64,000 nucleotides of DNA from Thiohalobacter sp. IOR34 (GTDB lineage Bacteria; Pseudomonadota; Gammaproteobacteria; Thiohalobacterales; Thiohalobacteraceae), in contig NZ_CP128988.1 in assembly GCF_030406045.1 (NCBI RefSeq), positions 965,438 to 1,029,437 of the forward strand, read 5' to 3'. The notes beneath the pieces were generated by a model. The model was given only the letters and a program-made list of their open reading frames with translations. It made no database searches and was not told the DNA's origin. Position numbers and translations under genes: made by a program. This document shows positions 1-9,219 of the stretch, one piece after another. The stretch's first letter is position 1; every line of letters starts with the position of its first letter.

Positions 1-902
1 TCGTCGTGGCCGCCCATCGCCGGGCCCATGCCGCGTGCCCCGCCGATGGCGTCCAGCTCGTCGATGAAGATGATGCAGGGGGCCTGCTTGCGAGCCTGCT
101 CGAACAGTTCGCGCACCCGTGCCGCACCGACGCCGACGAACAGCTCGATGAACTCCGAGCCGCTGATGTTGAAGAACGGCACCCCGGCCTCGCCGGCCAC
201 CGCGCGGGCCAGCAGGGTCTTGCCGGTGCCGGGTGGTCCCATCAGCAGCACGCCCTTGGGCATGTGGCCACCGAGGCGCTGGATGCGGCTCGGATCCTTG
301 AGAAACTCGATGGTCTCGCGCAGCTCCTGCTTGGCCTCGTCCTGGCCGGCCACGTCCTCGAAGGTGACCTTGATGCCGCCTTCCGGGTGGATATGGATCT
401 TGTTGCCGATATTGAGGAAGCCGCCACCCATGCGGCCCATGCGCTTGGCCATCCAGCCCCAGAACAGGAACAGCAGACCGAAGGGCAGCACCCAGTTGAA
501 CAGGAAGTTGCTCAGCCAGTCGTTGCCCGGCCGCACGCTGTATTTGACGCCGTGGTCCTTGAGGTCCTTGGCCAGGTCGGTGTCCCACAGCGGGATGGTG
601 ATGAAGCGGCGTGGCTGCTGGGTCTTGGGGTCCTTGAGGGTCAGGGTGCCGGTGATGATCCGCTCGGTGACCACCGCCTCGGCCACCTCGCCCTTGTCCA
701 CGTGCTGCAGGAACTCGCTGTAGGGGATCTCCTCGCGCTGCGCCTGGTGGTAGCCCTGCCAGACATAGAAGGAAACCAGCATGAAGATCAGATACAGCCA
801 CAGGGTGAAGTCGGGACGCTGCCAGAAGCGGTGCGGTTCGCTGTCCGGTTTGTTGATCTCGATCTCGGGTTTCTTGCCGCCGCTGAACTCGTTCTTGCCC
901 AT
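1..902 (-). CDS. ftsH: ATP-dependent zinc metalloprotease FtsH, N-terminal part (runs off the left edge)
   Basis: Reading from ATG at 902 down to the window edge gives about 300 residues and no stop. Seen: an N-terminal membrane segment at about residues 33-49, a periplasmic domain, a second membrane segment at about 133-151, then the AAA+ module with Walker A GPPGTGKT at 222-229 and Walker B IIFIDE at about 277-282. The HEXXH zinc site lies beyond the window. In this family the hexamer unfolds and degrades inner-membrane and regulatory proteins at the cytoplasmic face. After IDELDAIG the usual family sequence is replaced by a Gly/Met-rich stretch ([13 protein letters not shown]), so this may be a paralogue rather than the main FtsH. 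It is divergent from the small membrane gene at 1064; the 160 bp between them must carry both promoters. Confidence 0.93.
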   Translation of the reverse strand, partial: MGKNEFSGGKKPEIEINKPDSEPHRFWQRPDFTLWLYLIFMLVSFYVWQGYHQAQREEIPYSEFLQHVDKGEVAEAVVTERIITGTLTLKDPKTQQPRRFITIPLWDTDLAKDLKDHGVKYSVRPGNDWLSNFLFNWVLPFGLLFLFWGWMAKRMGRMGGGFLNIGNKIHIHPEGGIKVTFEDVAGQDEAKQELRETIEFLKDPSRIQRLGGHMPKGVLLMGPPGTGKTLLARAVAGEAGVPFFNISGSEFIELFVGVGAARVRELFEQARKQAPCIIFIDELDAIGGARGMGPAMGGHD

Positions 903-1063
903 TCTCGTCTCGCCTCTGCCGGCCGCCGGGGTGGCAGCTTCCGTTATACCATGGCGGCGGATGTCTGCGCGTCAACCCAGCCGTGTGGCGTCATCTTGCC
1001 ACCACCCGCATAATGGGGGCCGGCACGGCTGATTCAAGCGCCGGCGGGGCGCAAGGGGGGACG

Positions 1064-1468
1064 ATGTTGCTGGGCATCCTGTTCATGTGGCTGGTGACGG
1101 CCCTGGGTCTGTGGATCACCACCCTGCTGGTGCCCGGGGTCAGCGCGCGCACCCCCGGCACGCTGCTGCTGGCAGCCCTGGTGCTGGGGCTGGTCAACGC
1201 CTTCATCCGGCCACTGCTCTGGCTGCTGACCCTGCCGCTGACGGTGCTCACCTTTGGCCTCTTCGCGCTGGTGGTCAATGCCCTCACCATATGGCTCAGC
1301 GCCGCCCTGGTGCCGGGCTTCGAGGTGCGCGGTTTCGGCTCGGCGCTGCTCGCCGCCCTGGTCATGGCCCTGCTCGGGCTGCTCGGTTTCATCCTCCTGC
1401 AGTGGTTGATGGTGGGTGAGGTGCACTGGATCTACATGCAACAGCGCGGGCATGGGGTCTATCTTTAG
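1064..1468 (+). CDS. Small four-helix membrane protein, phage holin family 4 / YvlD-like
   Basis: 134 residues, almost wholly hydrophobic, with four predicted transmembrane helices. The motif NAFIRPLLWLLTLPLTVLT followed by a hydrophobic loop is typical of the YvlD/'holin 4' membrane proteins found in many bacteria with no phage context; their function is unknown. I chose ATG 1064, preceded by a G-rich stretch (AAGGGGGG) at a suitable distance. An in-frame ATG at 983 would add a non-hydrophobic tail and lacks a ribosome-binding site. It probably stands alone. Confidence 0.8.
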   Translation: MLLGILFMWLVTALGLWITTLLVPGVSARTPGTLLLAALVLGLVNAFIRPLLWLLTLPLTVLTFGLFALVVNALTIWLSAALVPGFEVRGFGSALLAALVMALLGLLGFILLQWLMVGEVHWIYMQQRGHGVYL

Positions 1469-1543
1469 CAGGCTGTTGAAAGACCCTCTGACGGCACGAT
1501 ACGGCGTTAAAAATGGCTCAAAATGCTCATTTCAATTGACATA

Positions 1544-1614
1544 GCCGCCAGGGCGCCAGGAACGCCAAGTTGCCATTTATTGAATTCATAAGGCTTTCTT
1601 GGCGCCCTGGCGGC
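1544..1614. repeat. Palindromic intergenic element
   Basis: Perfect 15-bp inverted repeat GCCGCCAGGGCGCCA at 1544-1558 and its complement at 1600-1614, separated by a 41-bp AT-richer loop containing GAATTC. It lies between the convergent ends of the holin-like gene and the TauE gene and could act as a two-way terminator. No second copy was seen in the window. Confidence 0.6.
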
Positions 1615-1721
1615 TTGTAACCAGATTTGATCAGACATTTCCTGGAGAAGCGTGCCGGCCCCCCGGCTGCCGCAGCGCGGTTTCGCTGCCCGCCCCCGAT
1701 GGCGGTACTCTCTCTGCAGCT

Positions 1722-2477
1722 TCAGCCCCTGCTCCCGGGGCGCAGCAGATAGCGCAGGCCGAGGCCGATCAGGACCAGCCCGAACAGCAGCCGCAGCCGT
1801 GGCTCGGGCAGGGCCAGCGCCAGGCGGCTGCCAAGGGTCGCACCGGCGAGGGCGCCCAGCGCCAGCGGCAGCACCAGCGGCCGACAGACATTGCCCAGTC
1901 GCCAGTTCTCCCAGCTGCCGCTGAGCACCGCCGGCAGGCGTGCCGCCAGCGAACAGCCCTGGGCAAGCTGTTGTGGCATGCCGAGGCCGAGCACGAACAG
2001 CGGTGCCAGCACCGGGCCGCCGCTGATGCCGATGATGCCTGCCACCAGCCCCTCGACCACCCCCACGCCGAGCAGATAGAACGGCGCCCAGTCGGCCGCA
2101 AAGGCCAGGCCGTCGAACACCAGGTCGCGGAAGATCATCAGCAGTCCACCGGCCATGACCACCAGGCCGAAGCCCCGTTTCAGCGCAGTCGGCGGCAGGT
2201 GCTCCGACCAGGCCGCGGCCAGCGGGGTGATGAGAAAGGAGGGCAGGGCGACCCAGAGCACGGTCAACAGGTCGAGCTGGCCGTGGCGGGCGTAGATCAG
2301 ACTGCCGGTGGCGGCGCTGAAGACGCTGACCGCCAGCGCCGTGCCGCGGGCCAGCAGCGGACCGAGCCCGGCCCAGCCCATCAGCAGCGGGATCACCAGG
2401 GTGCCACCGCCGAGGCTCATCAGGCCGCCGCCGGTGCCGGCGACGAGGCCAATGGCGATACCCTTCAGCCAGGACAT
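1722..2477 (-). CDS. TauE/SafE family anion exporter
   Basis: 251 residues with about seven to eight hydrophobic helices and the duplicated family signature: GLVAGTGGGLMSLGGGTLVIPLL near the N-terminus and GLVAGIIGISGGPVLAPL in the second half. Family members move sulfite, sulfonates or other small organic or sulfur anions across the inner membrane. The substrate cannot be read from sequence; sulfite export would suit a sulfur-metabolising host but is only an inference. Starts 50 bp after the end of the coiled-coil gene on the same strand, so the two may be co-transcribed. Confidence 0.87.
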   Translation of the reverse strand: MSWLKGIAIGLVAGTGGGLMSLGGGTLVIPLLMGWAGLGPLLARGTALAVSVFSAATGSLIYARHGQLDLLTVLWVALPSFLITPLAAAWSEHLPPTALKRGFGLVVMAGGLLMIFRDLVFDGLAFAADWAPFYLLGVGVVEGLVAGIIGISGGPVLAPLFVLGLGMPQQLAQGCSLAARLPAVLSGSWENWRLGNVCRPLVLPLALGALAGATLGSRLALALPEPRLRLLFGLVLIGLGLRYLLRPGSRG

Positions 2478-2527
2478 GCCGGGTTCGCTGTCGCCAGTCT
2501 CCGCCGCAGCGGCCGTGCTGCCATGGC

Positions 2528-2923
2528 TCAGTCCTGTTTCCCGAGCAGTTGTTCGGCCTCGTGCAGCAGGCGGCGGATCTCGCGGATTGCGGGTTCGCGG
2601 GCGCGGCGCAACTGCTCGTGGCGGGCGCGCATGGCCCGGTGCTGGGCGGCGATCCTGTCGTGGGCGGCGAGCAGGGCGCGGTATTCCGGCGCCCCGGGGT
2701 CGTGGCGGGTGAGGCGTTCGAGCCCGGCCTCGTGGGCATCGAGGCGCGCCTCGTGCTGGCGGATCTGCTCGATGTAGTCGTCGAGATCCTCGCTCAGCTC
2801 GGGCAGGGCGCGTTCCAGGGCATAGAGGATGGCCATCAGCTTCTGTTCCTCCCGGCGCCAGCGCTCGGCATCGGCGATCCAGGCGGCATGTTCCTGCCGC
2901 CAGCGTCTATGGCGCTGTTTCAT
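2528..2923 (-). CDS. Hypothetical charged coiled-coil protein
   Basis: 131 residues from ATG 2923, dominated by Glu, Arg, Ala and Leu with heptad-like spacing over about residues 15-125, for example LPELSEDLDDYIEQIRQHEA. This predicts one long helix or coiled coil. No signal peptide, membrane segment or enzymatic motif. An upstream in-frame extension to 3082 would overlap the divergent promoter region and looks non-coding. No family recognised. It lies directly upstream of the TauE gene. Confidence 0.65.
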   Translation of the reverse strand: MKQRHRRWRQEHAAWIADAERWRREEQKLMAILYALERALPELSEDLDDYIEQIRQHEARLDAHEAGLERLTRHDPGAPEYRALLAAHDRIAAQHRAMRARHEQLRRAREPAIREIRRLLHEAEQLLGKQD

Positions 2924-3021
2924 GACAGCCACTGACCCGGGAGAGGGCCACTGCGGGGTGTCGGCCAGGCACTTGCATGACCTATGATTGTAGCAGTCGG
3001 CAACGAAAGGAGGGGCGGGAG

Positions 3022-4692
3022 ATGACGGAAGCGATCGATGCCCGGACCCGGGAGGCGGTGCGCAGGCTGTTCGAGAGTTCACTGCAAGGACCGGTACGCT
3101 TGCTGTTCTTCACCCAGCGCATGCCCTGCCAGGCCTGCCGCGAGCAGCGGGCGCTGCTGGAGGCCCTGGCCGACCTCTCGGATCGGCTGCAACTGGAGGT
3201 CCACGACCTGCAGGGGGACGCCGGGCTGGCGCAGAGATACGGTATCCGCCGGGTGCCGGCCACCGCGGTGCTCGGCGAGCAGGATCATGGCATCCGTTTC
3301 TATGGCGTGACCAGCGGCTACGAGTTCGATTCGCTGATCGAGGCCATCCTGATGGTCTCCGGCGGCGAGACGGGACTGGATGCCGAGGCCCGGGCGCTGG
3401 CCAGGCGTATCCGCCATCCGCTGCACCTGGAGATCCTGGTCACCCTGACCTGTCCCTATTGCCCTGCCATGGTGCAGCTGGCCCATCAGCTGGCCTACCT
3501 CAATCCGCAGATCCAGGCCGACATGATCGACGCGGCACAGTTCCCGGAACTGGCACAGCGTTACCAGGTCAGCGGTGTGCCGCGCACCGTGGTCAATGAA
3601 CGGCCGGCCTTCGAGGGGGCCCTGCCGCCACGGGATGCCCTGCTGGAGATCCTTCGTCTGGCCGAACCCGAAGCCTATGAGGAGGTGGAGGCGGCGCTGC
3701 GCAGCCAGCGCGGCGAGCGCCGGGTGCGCGATCCCGATCCCGGGCACCGCTATCAACTGCTGATCGTCGGTGCCGGGCCGGCGGCGATGGGCGCCGCCCT
3801 CTACGCGGCCCGCAAGGAACTCGATCTGCTGCTGCTCGGCGACCGGCCCGGCGGGCAGATCGTCAACACTGCGCAGATCGAGAACTGGCCCGGCATAGCC
3901 ACCATCGGCGGCCAGGAACTGGCCGAACAGTTCCGCCGCCAGATTGAGCGCTTCCCCATCGCCGAGCGCCTGCATCTGAGCGTGGACCGCATCGAGCGCG
4001 ACGGCCAGGACTTCCTGGCCCATGCCGGTGACGGCCGGGTCTACCGGGCGCAGGCGGTGATCTACTGTGCCGGCAAGCGGTACCGCACCCTGGGGGTGCC
4101 GGGTGAGCAGCGCTTCCTCGGCCACGGGGTGGCCTTCTGTGCCACCTGCGACGCCCCCCTGTTTCGCGACAAGCGGGTCGCCGTGGTCGGCGGCGGCAAT
4201 TCCGCCTTCACCGCGGCACGAGATCTGCTGCCCTTCGCCCGCGAGATCCATGTCATCAACATCCTGCCGGATTTCCAGGCCGACCCGGTGCTGATCGATG
4301 AAGTTCGCGCCTCGAACAGGGTGCGTCTGCATCCGGCCATGGAGGTGCGGGAATTCCTCGGCAGGGAGCGGCTGAGCGGTATCCGCCTGCGTGGCGTGGA
4401 GGACGGCCGGCAACAGGATCTGGCGGTGGAGGGCGTGTTCCTGGAGATCGGCCTGGTGCCCAACAGCCAGCCGTTGCAAGGGTTGCTCGAACTCAACGAG
4501 CGCGGCGAGGTGCCGGTGGCGCGTGACCAGTCGACGGCGGTGGCCGGCCTGTTCGCCGCCGGTGACGTCAGCGACGAGGCCGTGAAGCAGATTCTGGTAG
4601 CGGCGGCGGCTGGCGCCAAGGCGGCGCTGGCCGCCCACGAATACCTGCACGCGCTGCGTGACAGCAGGGGCGGTGATGGCGGGCAGGGCTGA
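3022..4692 (+). CDS. Double-thioredoxin-fold / thioredoxin reductase fusion (AhpF-like flavoprotein)
   Basis: 556 residues from ATG 3022, preceded by AAAGGAGGGG. The N-terminal half resembles a protein disulfide oxidoreductase: two thioredoxin folds, the first with CQAC at 36-39, the second with CPYC at 144-147. The C-terminal half is a low-molecular-weight thioredoxin reductase: FAD site GAGPAA at about 250, redox pair CATC at 373-376 followed by DAP, NADPH site GGGNSA at about 390, and FAD-closing AGDV near the C-terminus. AhpF has the same architecture but only one active CxxC in its N-terminal domain; here both folds keep a CxxC. Expected role: NADPH-driven dithiol relay to a peroxiredoxin or thioredoxin-like partner. 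No ahpC is adjacent. First gene of a tight + strand run. Confidence 0.88.
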   Translation: MTEAIDARTREAVRRLFESSLQGPVRLLFFTQRMPCQACREQRALLEALADLSDRLQLEVHDLQGDAGLAQRYGIRRVPATAVLGEQDHGIRFYGVTSGYEFDSLIEAILMVSGGETGLDAEARALARRIRHPLHLEILVTLTCPYCPAMVQLAHQLAYLNPQIQADMIDAAQFPELAQRYQVSGVPRTVVNERPAFEGALPPRDALLEILRLAEPEAYEEVEAALRSQRGERRVRDPDPGHRYQLLIVGAGPAAMGAALYAARKELDLLLLGDRPGGQIVNTAQIENWPGIATIGGQELAEQFRRQIERFPIAERLHLSVDRIERDGQDFLAHAGDGRVYRAQAVIYCAGKRYRTLGVPGEQRFLGHGVAFCATCDAPLFRDKRVAVVGGGNSAFTAARDLLPFAREIHVINILPDFQADPVLIDEVRASNRVRLHPAMEVREFLGRERLSGIRLRGVEDGRQQDLAVEGVFLEIGLVPNSQPLQGLLELNERGEVPVARDQSTAVAGLFAAGDVSDEAVKQILVAAAAGAKAALAAHEYLHALRDSRGGDGGQG

Positions 4693-4739
4693 ATCCTTTT
4701 GCCGCTGGCGGCCGGCCTGGCTGCCTTTGGGAGGCTGTC

Positions 4740-6002
4740 ATGGCTGAGGCCGAGATCAGCGAGCTGCTGCTGGAGCTGACCGTGCTCTTCACCGCCACCT
4801 ATCTGCTCGGTGCCCTGCTCACGCGCCTGCGCGTGCCGCTCATCCTCGGTGCCATCTTCGTCGCCATGCTTGCCCACTACACGCCATTGGGTGCCCGCCT
4901 GCAGTCCCCGGCGCTCTATCCCGTGTTCAGTTTTCTCGCCGATCTGGGGGTGCTGCTGCTGCTGTTCTTCATCGGACTGCAGATCGATCTGCGGGAGATG
5001 CGTCGCCAGAGCAGCTCCATCATCTGGCTCACGGTGCTCAATACCTCGCTGCCCTTCCTGTTCGGTGCGGCAGTGATGCTGGGTCTGGGCTATGGCTGGG
5101 CCCTGGCCTTCGTCATCGGTCTGACGCGCATGCCCACCGCAGAGGCGGTGATCGTGCCCATCCTCGACGAGTTCAACCTGATCCGCACCCGGGTGGGTCA
5201 CTTCATCGTCGGTACCGGGGTGCTGGACGACATCATCGAGATGTTCATGGTGGCCTTCGTCTCGGTGTGGATCGGCGAGCGCAGCCTGAGTTCGAGCGGT
5301 GTCCGGGAGGTCATCGAGAACGATGTCCTGAAGATCGTGCTCGGCAGCGGGGCCTTCCTGCTCAGCGCCTGGCTGGGCTACCGCTGGGTCATTCCCTGGC
5401 TGGCCGGGCTGCTGCCGCGGCGCCAGACACGACATCTGGTGATGCTCTCCGTGCTGGTGCTGTTCGGGCTGGGCGGGCTTTCCCAGTGGGCCGAGCTGAG
5501 CATGGTGGTGGGGGCCATCACCGCCGGTGTGTTGCTGCGCCCGGTCTACAACCGCCAGGGCCCGGTGGGTGAAAGCGCCACCCAGGCCATCCGCGGGGTC
5601 ACCTACGGCTTCTTCGGTCTGATCTTCTTCTTCTGGGTGGGACTCAGCCTGGACCTGGGAGGGCTGTTGCGCGAGCCGGAGTTGGCCCTGCTGCTGTTCG
5701 CCGCGACCTTCGTCGGCAAGCCGCTGGGCACCTTCCTGCTGGTGCCCATGGGTCGACTGAGTTCACGCGAGGCCTGGGTGGTGGGTATCGGTATCAACGC
5801 CCAGCTCACCACCGAGATCATCGTCGCCAAGCTGCTGCTGGACGCCAGGCTCATCGACGAACACCTGTTCACGGCCCTGGTCAGCGCCTCCTCGCTGTCG
5901 ACGCTGCTGGTGCCCTTGATATTCACCGGCCTGATTCGCCGCTGGGGGCATGATCTGAAGCGGCATGTACCGGAAACCAAGGGGGAGACCGCCCATGACT
6001 GA
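4740..6002 (+). CDS. Cation:proton antiporter, CPA2/KefB-like membrane domain
   Basis: 420 residues with about 11-12 membrane helices and the Na+/H+ exchanger domain. Visible family marks are GALLTRLRVPLILGAIFVAML near the start, the helix with LLLLFFIGLQIDL, and a conserved acidic loop around GTGVLDDIIEMFM. There is no TrkA-N/RCK regulatory domain, unlike full KefB/KefC. It overlaps the following Usp gene by 8 bp, and Usp proteins are often partners of antiporters of this type. The transported cation (Na+, K+ or Ca2+) is unresolved. Confidence 0.87.
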   Translation: MAEAEISELLLELTVLFTATYLLGALLTRLRVPLILGAIFVAMLAHYTPLGARLQSPALYPVFSFLADLGVLLLLFFIGLQIDLREMRRQSSSIIWLTVLNTSLPFLFGAAVMLGLGYGWALAFVIGLTRMPTAEAVIVPILDEFNLIRTRVGHFIVGTGVLDDIIEMFMVAFVSVWIGERSLSSSGVREVIENDVLKIVLGSGAFLLSAWLGYRWVIPWLAGLLPRRQTRHLVMLSVLVLFGLGGLSQWAELSMVVGAITAGVLLRPVYNRQGPVGESATQAIRGVTYGFFGLIFFFWVGLSLDLGGLLREPELALLLFAATFVGKPLGTFLLVPMGRLSSREAWVVGIGINAQLTTEIIVAKLLLDARLIDEHLFTALVSASSLSTLLVPLIFTGLIRRWGHDLKRHVPETKGETAHD

Positions 6003-6405
6003 ATCGATGAATCGCCCGCCGTCCATGTTGTTGTGTCTCGATCTGGAGAGCGACAGCGAGACCCTGTGCCGGATGGCCCTGGAATACAGCCGTCGCTGTG
6101 GTCAGCCCCTGCAGGTCCTGCACGTCATGCAGGCCGCCAATGACGAGCAGCAGTGCCGCGACAGGCTGCTGGCGCTGCTGGCGAGCTGCGGACTGTCGCT
6201 TCCGGCAAAGGCTATCCACATCGAGACGGGAACGCCGGAGGAGCGTATCCCCGAGGTGGCAGCCCGCTGCCGCGTGGCTCCGGTGATCCTCGGACGCCGT
6301 CAGCGCAGCACCGTGGAGCGTATCTACGTCGGCAGCACCACCAGCGCCGTGATCTCCCTGTGCCGGATGCCGGTGCTGGTGATCCCGCTGCCCAGCGAAG
6401 GCTGA
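5995..6405 (+). CDS. Universal stress protein (UspA family)
   Basis: 136 residues from ATG 5995, preceded by GGGGGAG and overlapping the antiporter end by 8 bp. It has the Usp fold pattern: MLLCLDLESDSE, a central LQVLHVMQ strand and C-terminal VILGRRQ...VGSTTSAVISLCRMPVLVIP. The usual ATP-binding pattern G-2x-G-9x-G(S/T) is incomplete because the second glycine is missing after ILG, so nucleotide binding is doubtful. Its place between an antiporter and a P-type ATPase suggests it senses stress or modulates these transporters (inference). Confidence 0.85.
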   Translation: MTESMNRPPSMLLCLDLESDSETLCRMALEYSRRCGQPLQVLHVMQAANDEQQCRDRLLALLASCGLSLPAKAIHIETGTPEERIPEVAARCRVAPVILGRRQRSTVERIYVGSTTSAVISLCRMPVLVIPLPSEG

Positions 6406-6408
6406 GCC

Positions 6409-9102
6409 GTGGCCGGGACTGCACAGACGGATGACTGGCACGCGCTTGCCGCCGAGGCGGTGCTGGCGCGGCTGCACAGCGATGTCGAACGGGGGCTGAG
6501 CGCGGAGGAGGCGCAGGCCCGTCTGCGCGAGACCGGCCCCAACACCCTGCAGGCGGTGCGCAGGACGCCCTGGTACCGGGTTCTGGCGCGTCAGTTCGTC
6601 GACGTGCTGATCTTCATCCTGCTCATCGCCGCCACCATCGCCTTCGCCATCGGCGAGACGGGCGACGCCGTCACCATTCTCGCCATCGTGGTCCTCAACG
6701 GCATCCTCGGCTTCGTGCAGGAATGGAAGGCGGAGCAGGCCCTGGCCGCCCTGCAGCGCATGCTGGCGCCGCGCTGCAAGGTGCTGCGCGACGGCCGCGA
6801 ACAGGAGATCGACGCCCGCGAGCTGGTGCCGGGCGACCTGGTATTGCTGGAGATCGGCGATCGGGTGCCGGCCGACCTGCGCCTGATCGAGGCCATCAAC
6901 CTGAAGCTGGACGAGTCGGCGCTCACCGGCGAGTCCCTGCCGGTGGTGAAGGATGTCACGCCCGTCGAGGTCGGCGCCCCCCTGGCCCTGCGCCACGACA
7001 TCGCCTGGATGGGCACCGCGGTCACCAACGGCCGGGCCCGCGGCCTGGTGGTGGCCACCGGCATGGCGACCGAATTCGGCCGCATCGCCCACCTGACCCA
7101 GAGCGTGGGTGAGGAGACCACCCCCCTGCAGCGCAAGCTGGCGGTGCTGGGCAAGCAGCTGGGCATCTACTCGGTGGCCATCTCCGTCCTGGTCGCCATG
7201 GTCGGCTGGCTGGTGGGCAAGCCGCTGCTGGAGATGTTCCTCACCGGTGTCTCCCTGGCCGTGGCGGTGGTGCCCGAGGGGCTGCCGGCGGTGGTGACCA
7301 TCACCCTGGCCCTTGGCGTGCGTGCCATGGTGCGCCGCCGCGCCCTGCTCAGGCGGCTGCAGGCGGCAGAGACCCTGGGTGCGGCGACGGTGATCTGTAC
7401 CGACAAGACCGGCACCCTGACCCAGAACGAGATGACCACGCGCAAGATCTGGCTGCCCACGGGCGAGGTCACCGTCACCGGCGTCGGCTACGATCCGGCC
7501 GGGCACTTCGAGGTGGACGGGGAGAAGATCGACTACCGGCAATGTCCGGACCTGCTGGCCCTGCTCGAAACCGGGCTCGTCTGCAACCACGCCCGGCTGG
7601 AGAAGGACGAGCAGGGCTGGCACCAGATCGGCGAGCCGACCGAGGCGGCCCTGGTGGTGGCCGCCTACAAGGCCTGGCTGAGCCAGCCGGTGGAGGCGCG
7701 CACCGTCAGTGAGTTTTCCTTCAATTCCGAGCGCAAGCGCATGACCCTGGTGGAAAAGACCGACGAGGGCCTGCTGGCCCACGTAAAGGGCGCGCCGGAG
7801 GTGATCCTCGCCCGTTGTACCAGGATCCTCGATGGCGACAGCGAGCGCCCGCTCACCGACGCCGACCGCGAGGCCTTCAACCAGGCCTACATGCGCATGG
7901 CCGAGGACGGCCTCCGTACCCTGGCCCTGGCCCGACGCCGCCTGCCGCCGGAGGTGGCACTGGACGCCGAGGCGGTGGAACAGGAGCTGACCCTGCTGGG
8001 GGTGGTGGGCATCATCGACCCGCCGCGGCCGGAGGTGCCGGATGCCATCCGCACCGCCCACCAGGCTGGCATCAAGACCATCATGATCACCGGCGATGCC
8101 GTCGCCACGGCGCAGGCCATCGCCCGGCGCATTGGTCTGCGGGTGGAGCAGGCGCTGAGCGGCAACGATCTCCAGGGCCTGGACGACGAAGCCCTGCTCG
8201 CCATCCTGCGCGACAGGCAGGTGCTGTTCGCCCGCACCACGCCGGAGAACAAGCTGCGCATCGTCGGCCTGTTGCAAAGTCTCGGCCACGTGGTGGGCAT
8301 GACCGGCGATGGCGTCAACGACGCCCCGGCGCTGAAGAAGGCCGACATCGGCATCGCCATGGGCAAGCGGGGCACCGACGTGGCCAAGAATGCTTCGGAC
8401 ATGATCCTCACCGACGACAACTTCGCCTCCATCGTCGGTGCCGTCGAGGAGGGACGGCGCCAGTACGACAACATCCAGAAGTTCGTGCGTTACCTGCTGT
8501 CGTCCAACACCGGCGAGGTGCTGGCCATCCTGGTCAACATCCTGCTCGGCGGCCCGCTGATCCTGCTGCCGGTGCAGATCCTGTGGATGAACCTGGTCAC
8601 CGACGGCATGACCGCCGTGGCCCTGGGCGTGGAGCCGGCGGAGAAGGGCATCATGCAGCGCCCGCCGCGCGCCGCCCACGAGCCCATCCTCGACCGTGGC
8701 GGCATCCTCATGATCGCCTTGCTCGGCGGCTACATCGGCCTCGCCACCCTGTGGCTGTTTCATCATTACATTCAGGAGGGCACGGAGGCGGAAATCCAGC
8801 TGGCGCAGACCGTTGCCTTCACCGGCATCATCGTCCTGGAGAAGATGAACGTGTTCAATTACCGCGCCCTGCACGAGCCCCTGGCGGTGGTCGGTTTCCT
8901 CTCCAATCCCTGGATATTGCTTGCCTGGATGGTGACCATCGGCCTGCAGGTGTGCGCCGTGTACCTGCCCTTCCTGCAGGATGCCCTGCACACCGTGCCG
9001 CTGGGCTGGGCCGACTGGGGGTTGATCCTGCTCGTCGCCTTGCCGGTCTTCGGCCTGATGGAGATCTACAAGTGGTCGAGGTGGCGGGGGCGGGTGAACT
9101 GA
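6409..9102 (+). CDS. P2-type cation-transporting ATPase (Ca2+/Mg2+-type)
   Basis: 897 residues from GTG 6409, three bases after the Usp stop, with AAGG upstream. Seen in order: N-terminal cation ATPase domain, actuator loop TGES, phosphorylation motif DKTGTLTQNEMTT, a nucleotide-binding domain, hinge GDGVNDAPALKKADIGIAMG and C-terminal helices. The membrane segment AVVPEGLPAVVTITLALG is the helix-4 ion-binding signature of P2A/P2B pumps. Family role: ATP-driven export of Ca2+, or transport of Mg2+ or Na+ in some relatives. Last gene of the run starting at 3022; the cluster looks like a cation-homeostasis operon. Confidence 0.92.
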   Translation: MAGTAQTDDWHALAAEAVLARLHSDVERGLSAEEAQARLRETGPNTLQAVRRTPWYRVLARQFVDVLIFILLIAATIAFAIGETGDAVTILAIVVLNGILGFVQEWKAEQALAALQRMLAPRCKVLRDGREQEIDARELVPGDLVLLEIGDRVPADLRLIEAINLKLDESALTGESLPVVKDVTPVEVGAPLALRHDIAWMGTAVTNGRARGLVVATGMATEFGRIAHLTQSVGEETTPLQRKLAVLGKQLGIYSVAISVLVAMVGWLVGKPLLEMFLTGVSLAVAVVPEGLPAVVTITLALGVRAMVRRRALLRRLQAAETLGAATVICTDKTGTLTQNEMTTRKIWLPTGEVTVTGVGYDPAGHFEVDGEKIDYRQCPDLLALLETGLVCNHARLEKDEQGWHQIGEPTEAALVVAAYKAWLSQPVEARTVSEFSFNSERKRMTLVEKTDEGLLAHVKGAPEVILARCTRILDGDSERPLTDADREAFNQAYMRMAEDGLRTLALARRRLPPEVALDAEAVEQELTLLGVVGIIDPPRPEVPDAIRTAHQAGIKTIMITGDAVATAQAIARRIGLRVEQALSGNDLQGLDDEALLAILRDRQVLFARTTPENKLRIVGLLQSLGHVVGMTGDGVNDAPALKKADIGIAMGKRGTDVAKNASDMILTDDNFASIVGAVEEGRRQYDNIQKFVRYLLSSNTGEVLAILVNILLGGPLILLPVQILWMNLVTDGMTAVALGVEPAEKGIMQRPPRAAHEPILDRGGILMIALLGGYIGLATLWLFHHYIQEGTEAEIQLAQTVAFTGIIVLEKMNVFNYRALHEPLAVVGFLSNPWILLAWMVTIGLQVCAVYLPFLQDALHTVPLGWADWGLILLVALPVFGLMEIYKWSRWRGRVN

Positions 9103-9155
9103 AGGGGCGGATCGCGGACGGTCCGCCGCTGCTGCCGGCGGCCCGCCCCACCGGT

Positions 9156-9181
9156 TGTGGGAGCGGCCGCCAGGCCGCGAT
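9156..9181. repeat. Diverged half of the REP-like family R palindrome
   Basis: TGTGGGAGCGGCCGCCAGGC and the following CGCGAT match the right arm of family R (GTAGGAGCGGCCTCCAGGCC) with a few changes. It lies between the convergent ends of the P2-ATPase and the degP-like gene. No matching left arm is present. Confidence 0.5.
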
Positions 9182-9219
9182 GGGCCGCCGCCCGCCGTGC
9201 CGCCGGGATGCCTCGCGGG

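Noticed and set aside
2977-3021. Upstream ATG for the thioredoxin reductase fusion
   Set aside because: The extra 15 residues (TYDCSSRQRKEGRE) are non-conserved and include the ribosome-binding site of the ATG at 3022.
5923-8991. Very long minus-strand open frame (over 1000 codons) opposite the antiporter and P-type ATPase genes
   Set aside because: Its predicted protein is low-complexity and His/Gln/Gly-rich, with no domain; the + strand carries clear conserved proteins. It is an antisense shadow caused by GC-rich codon use.
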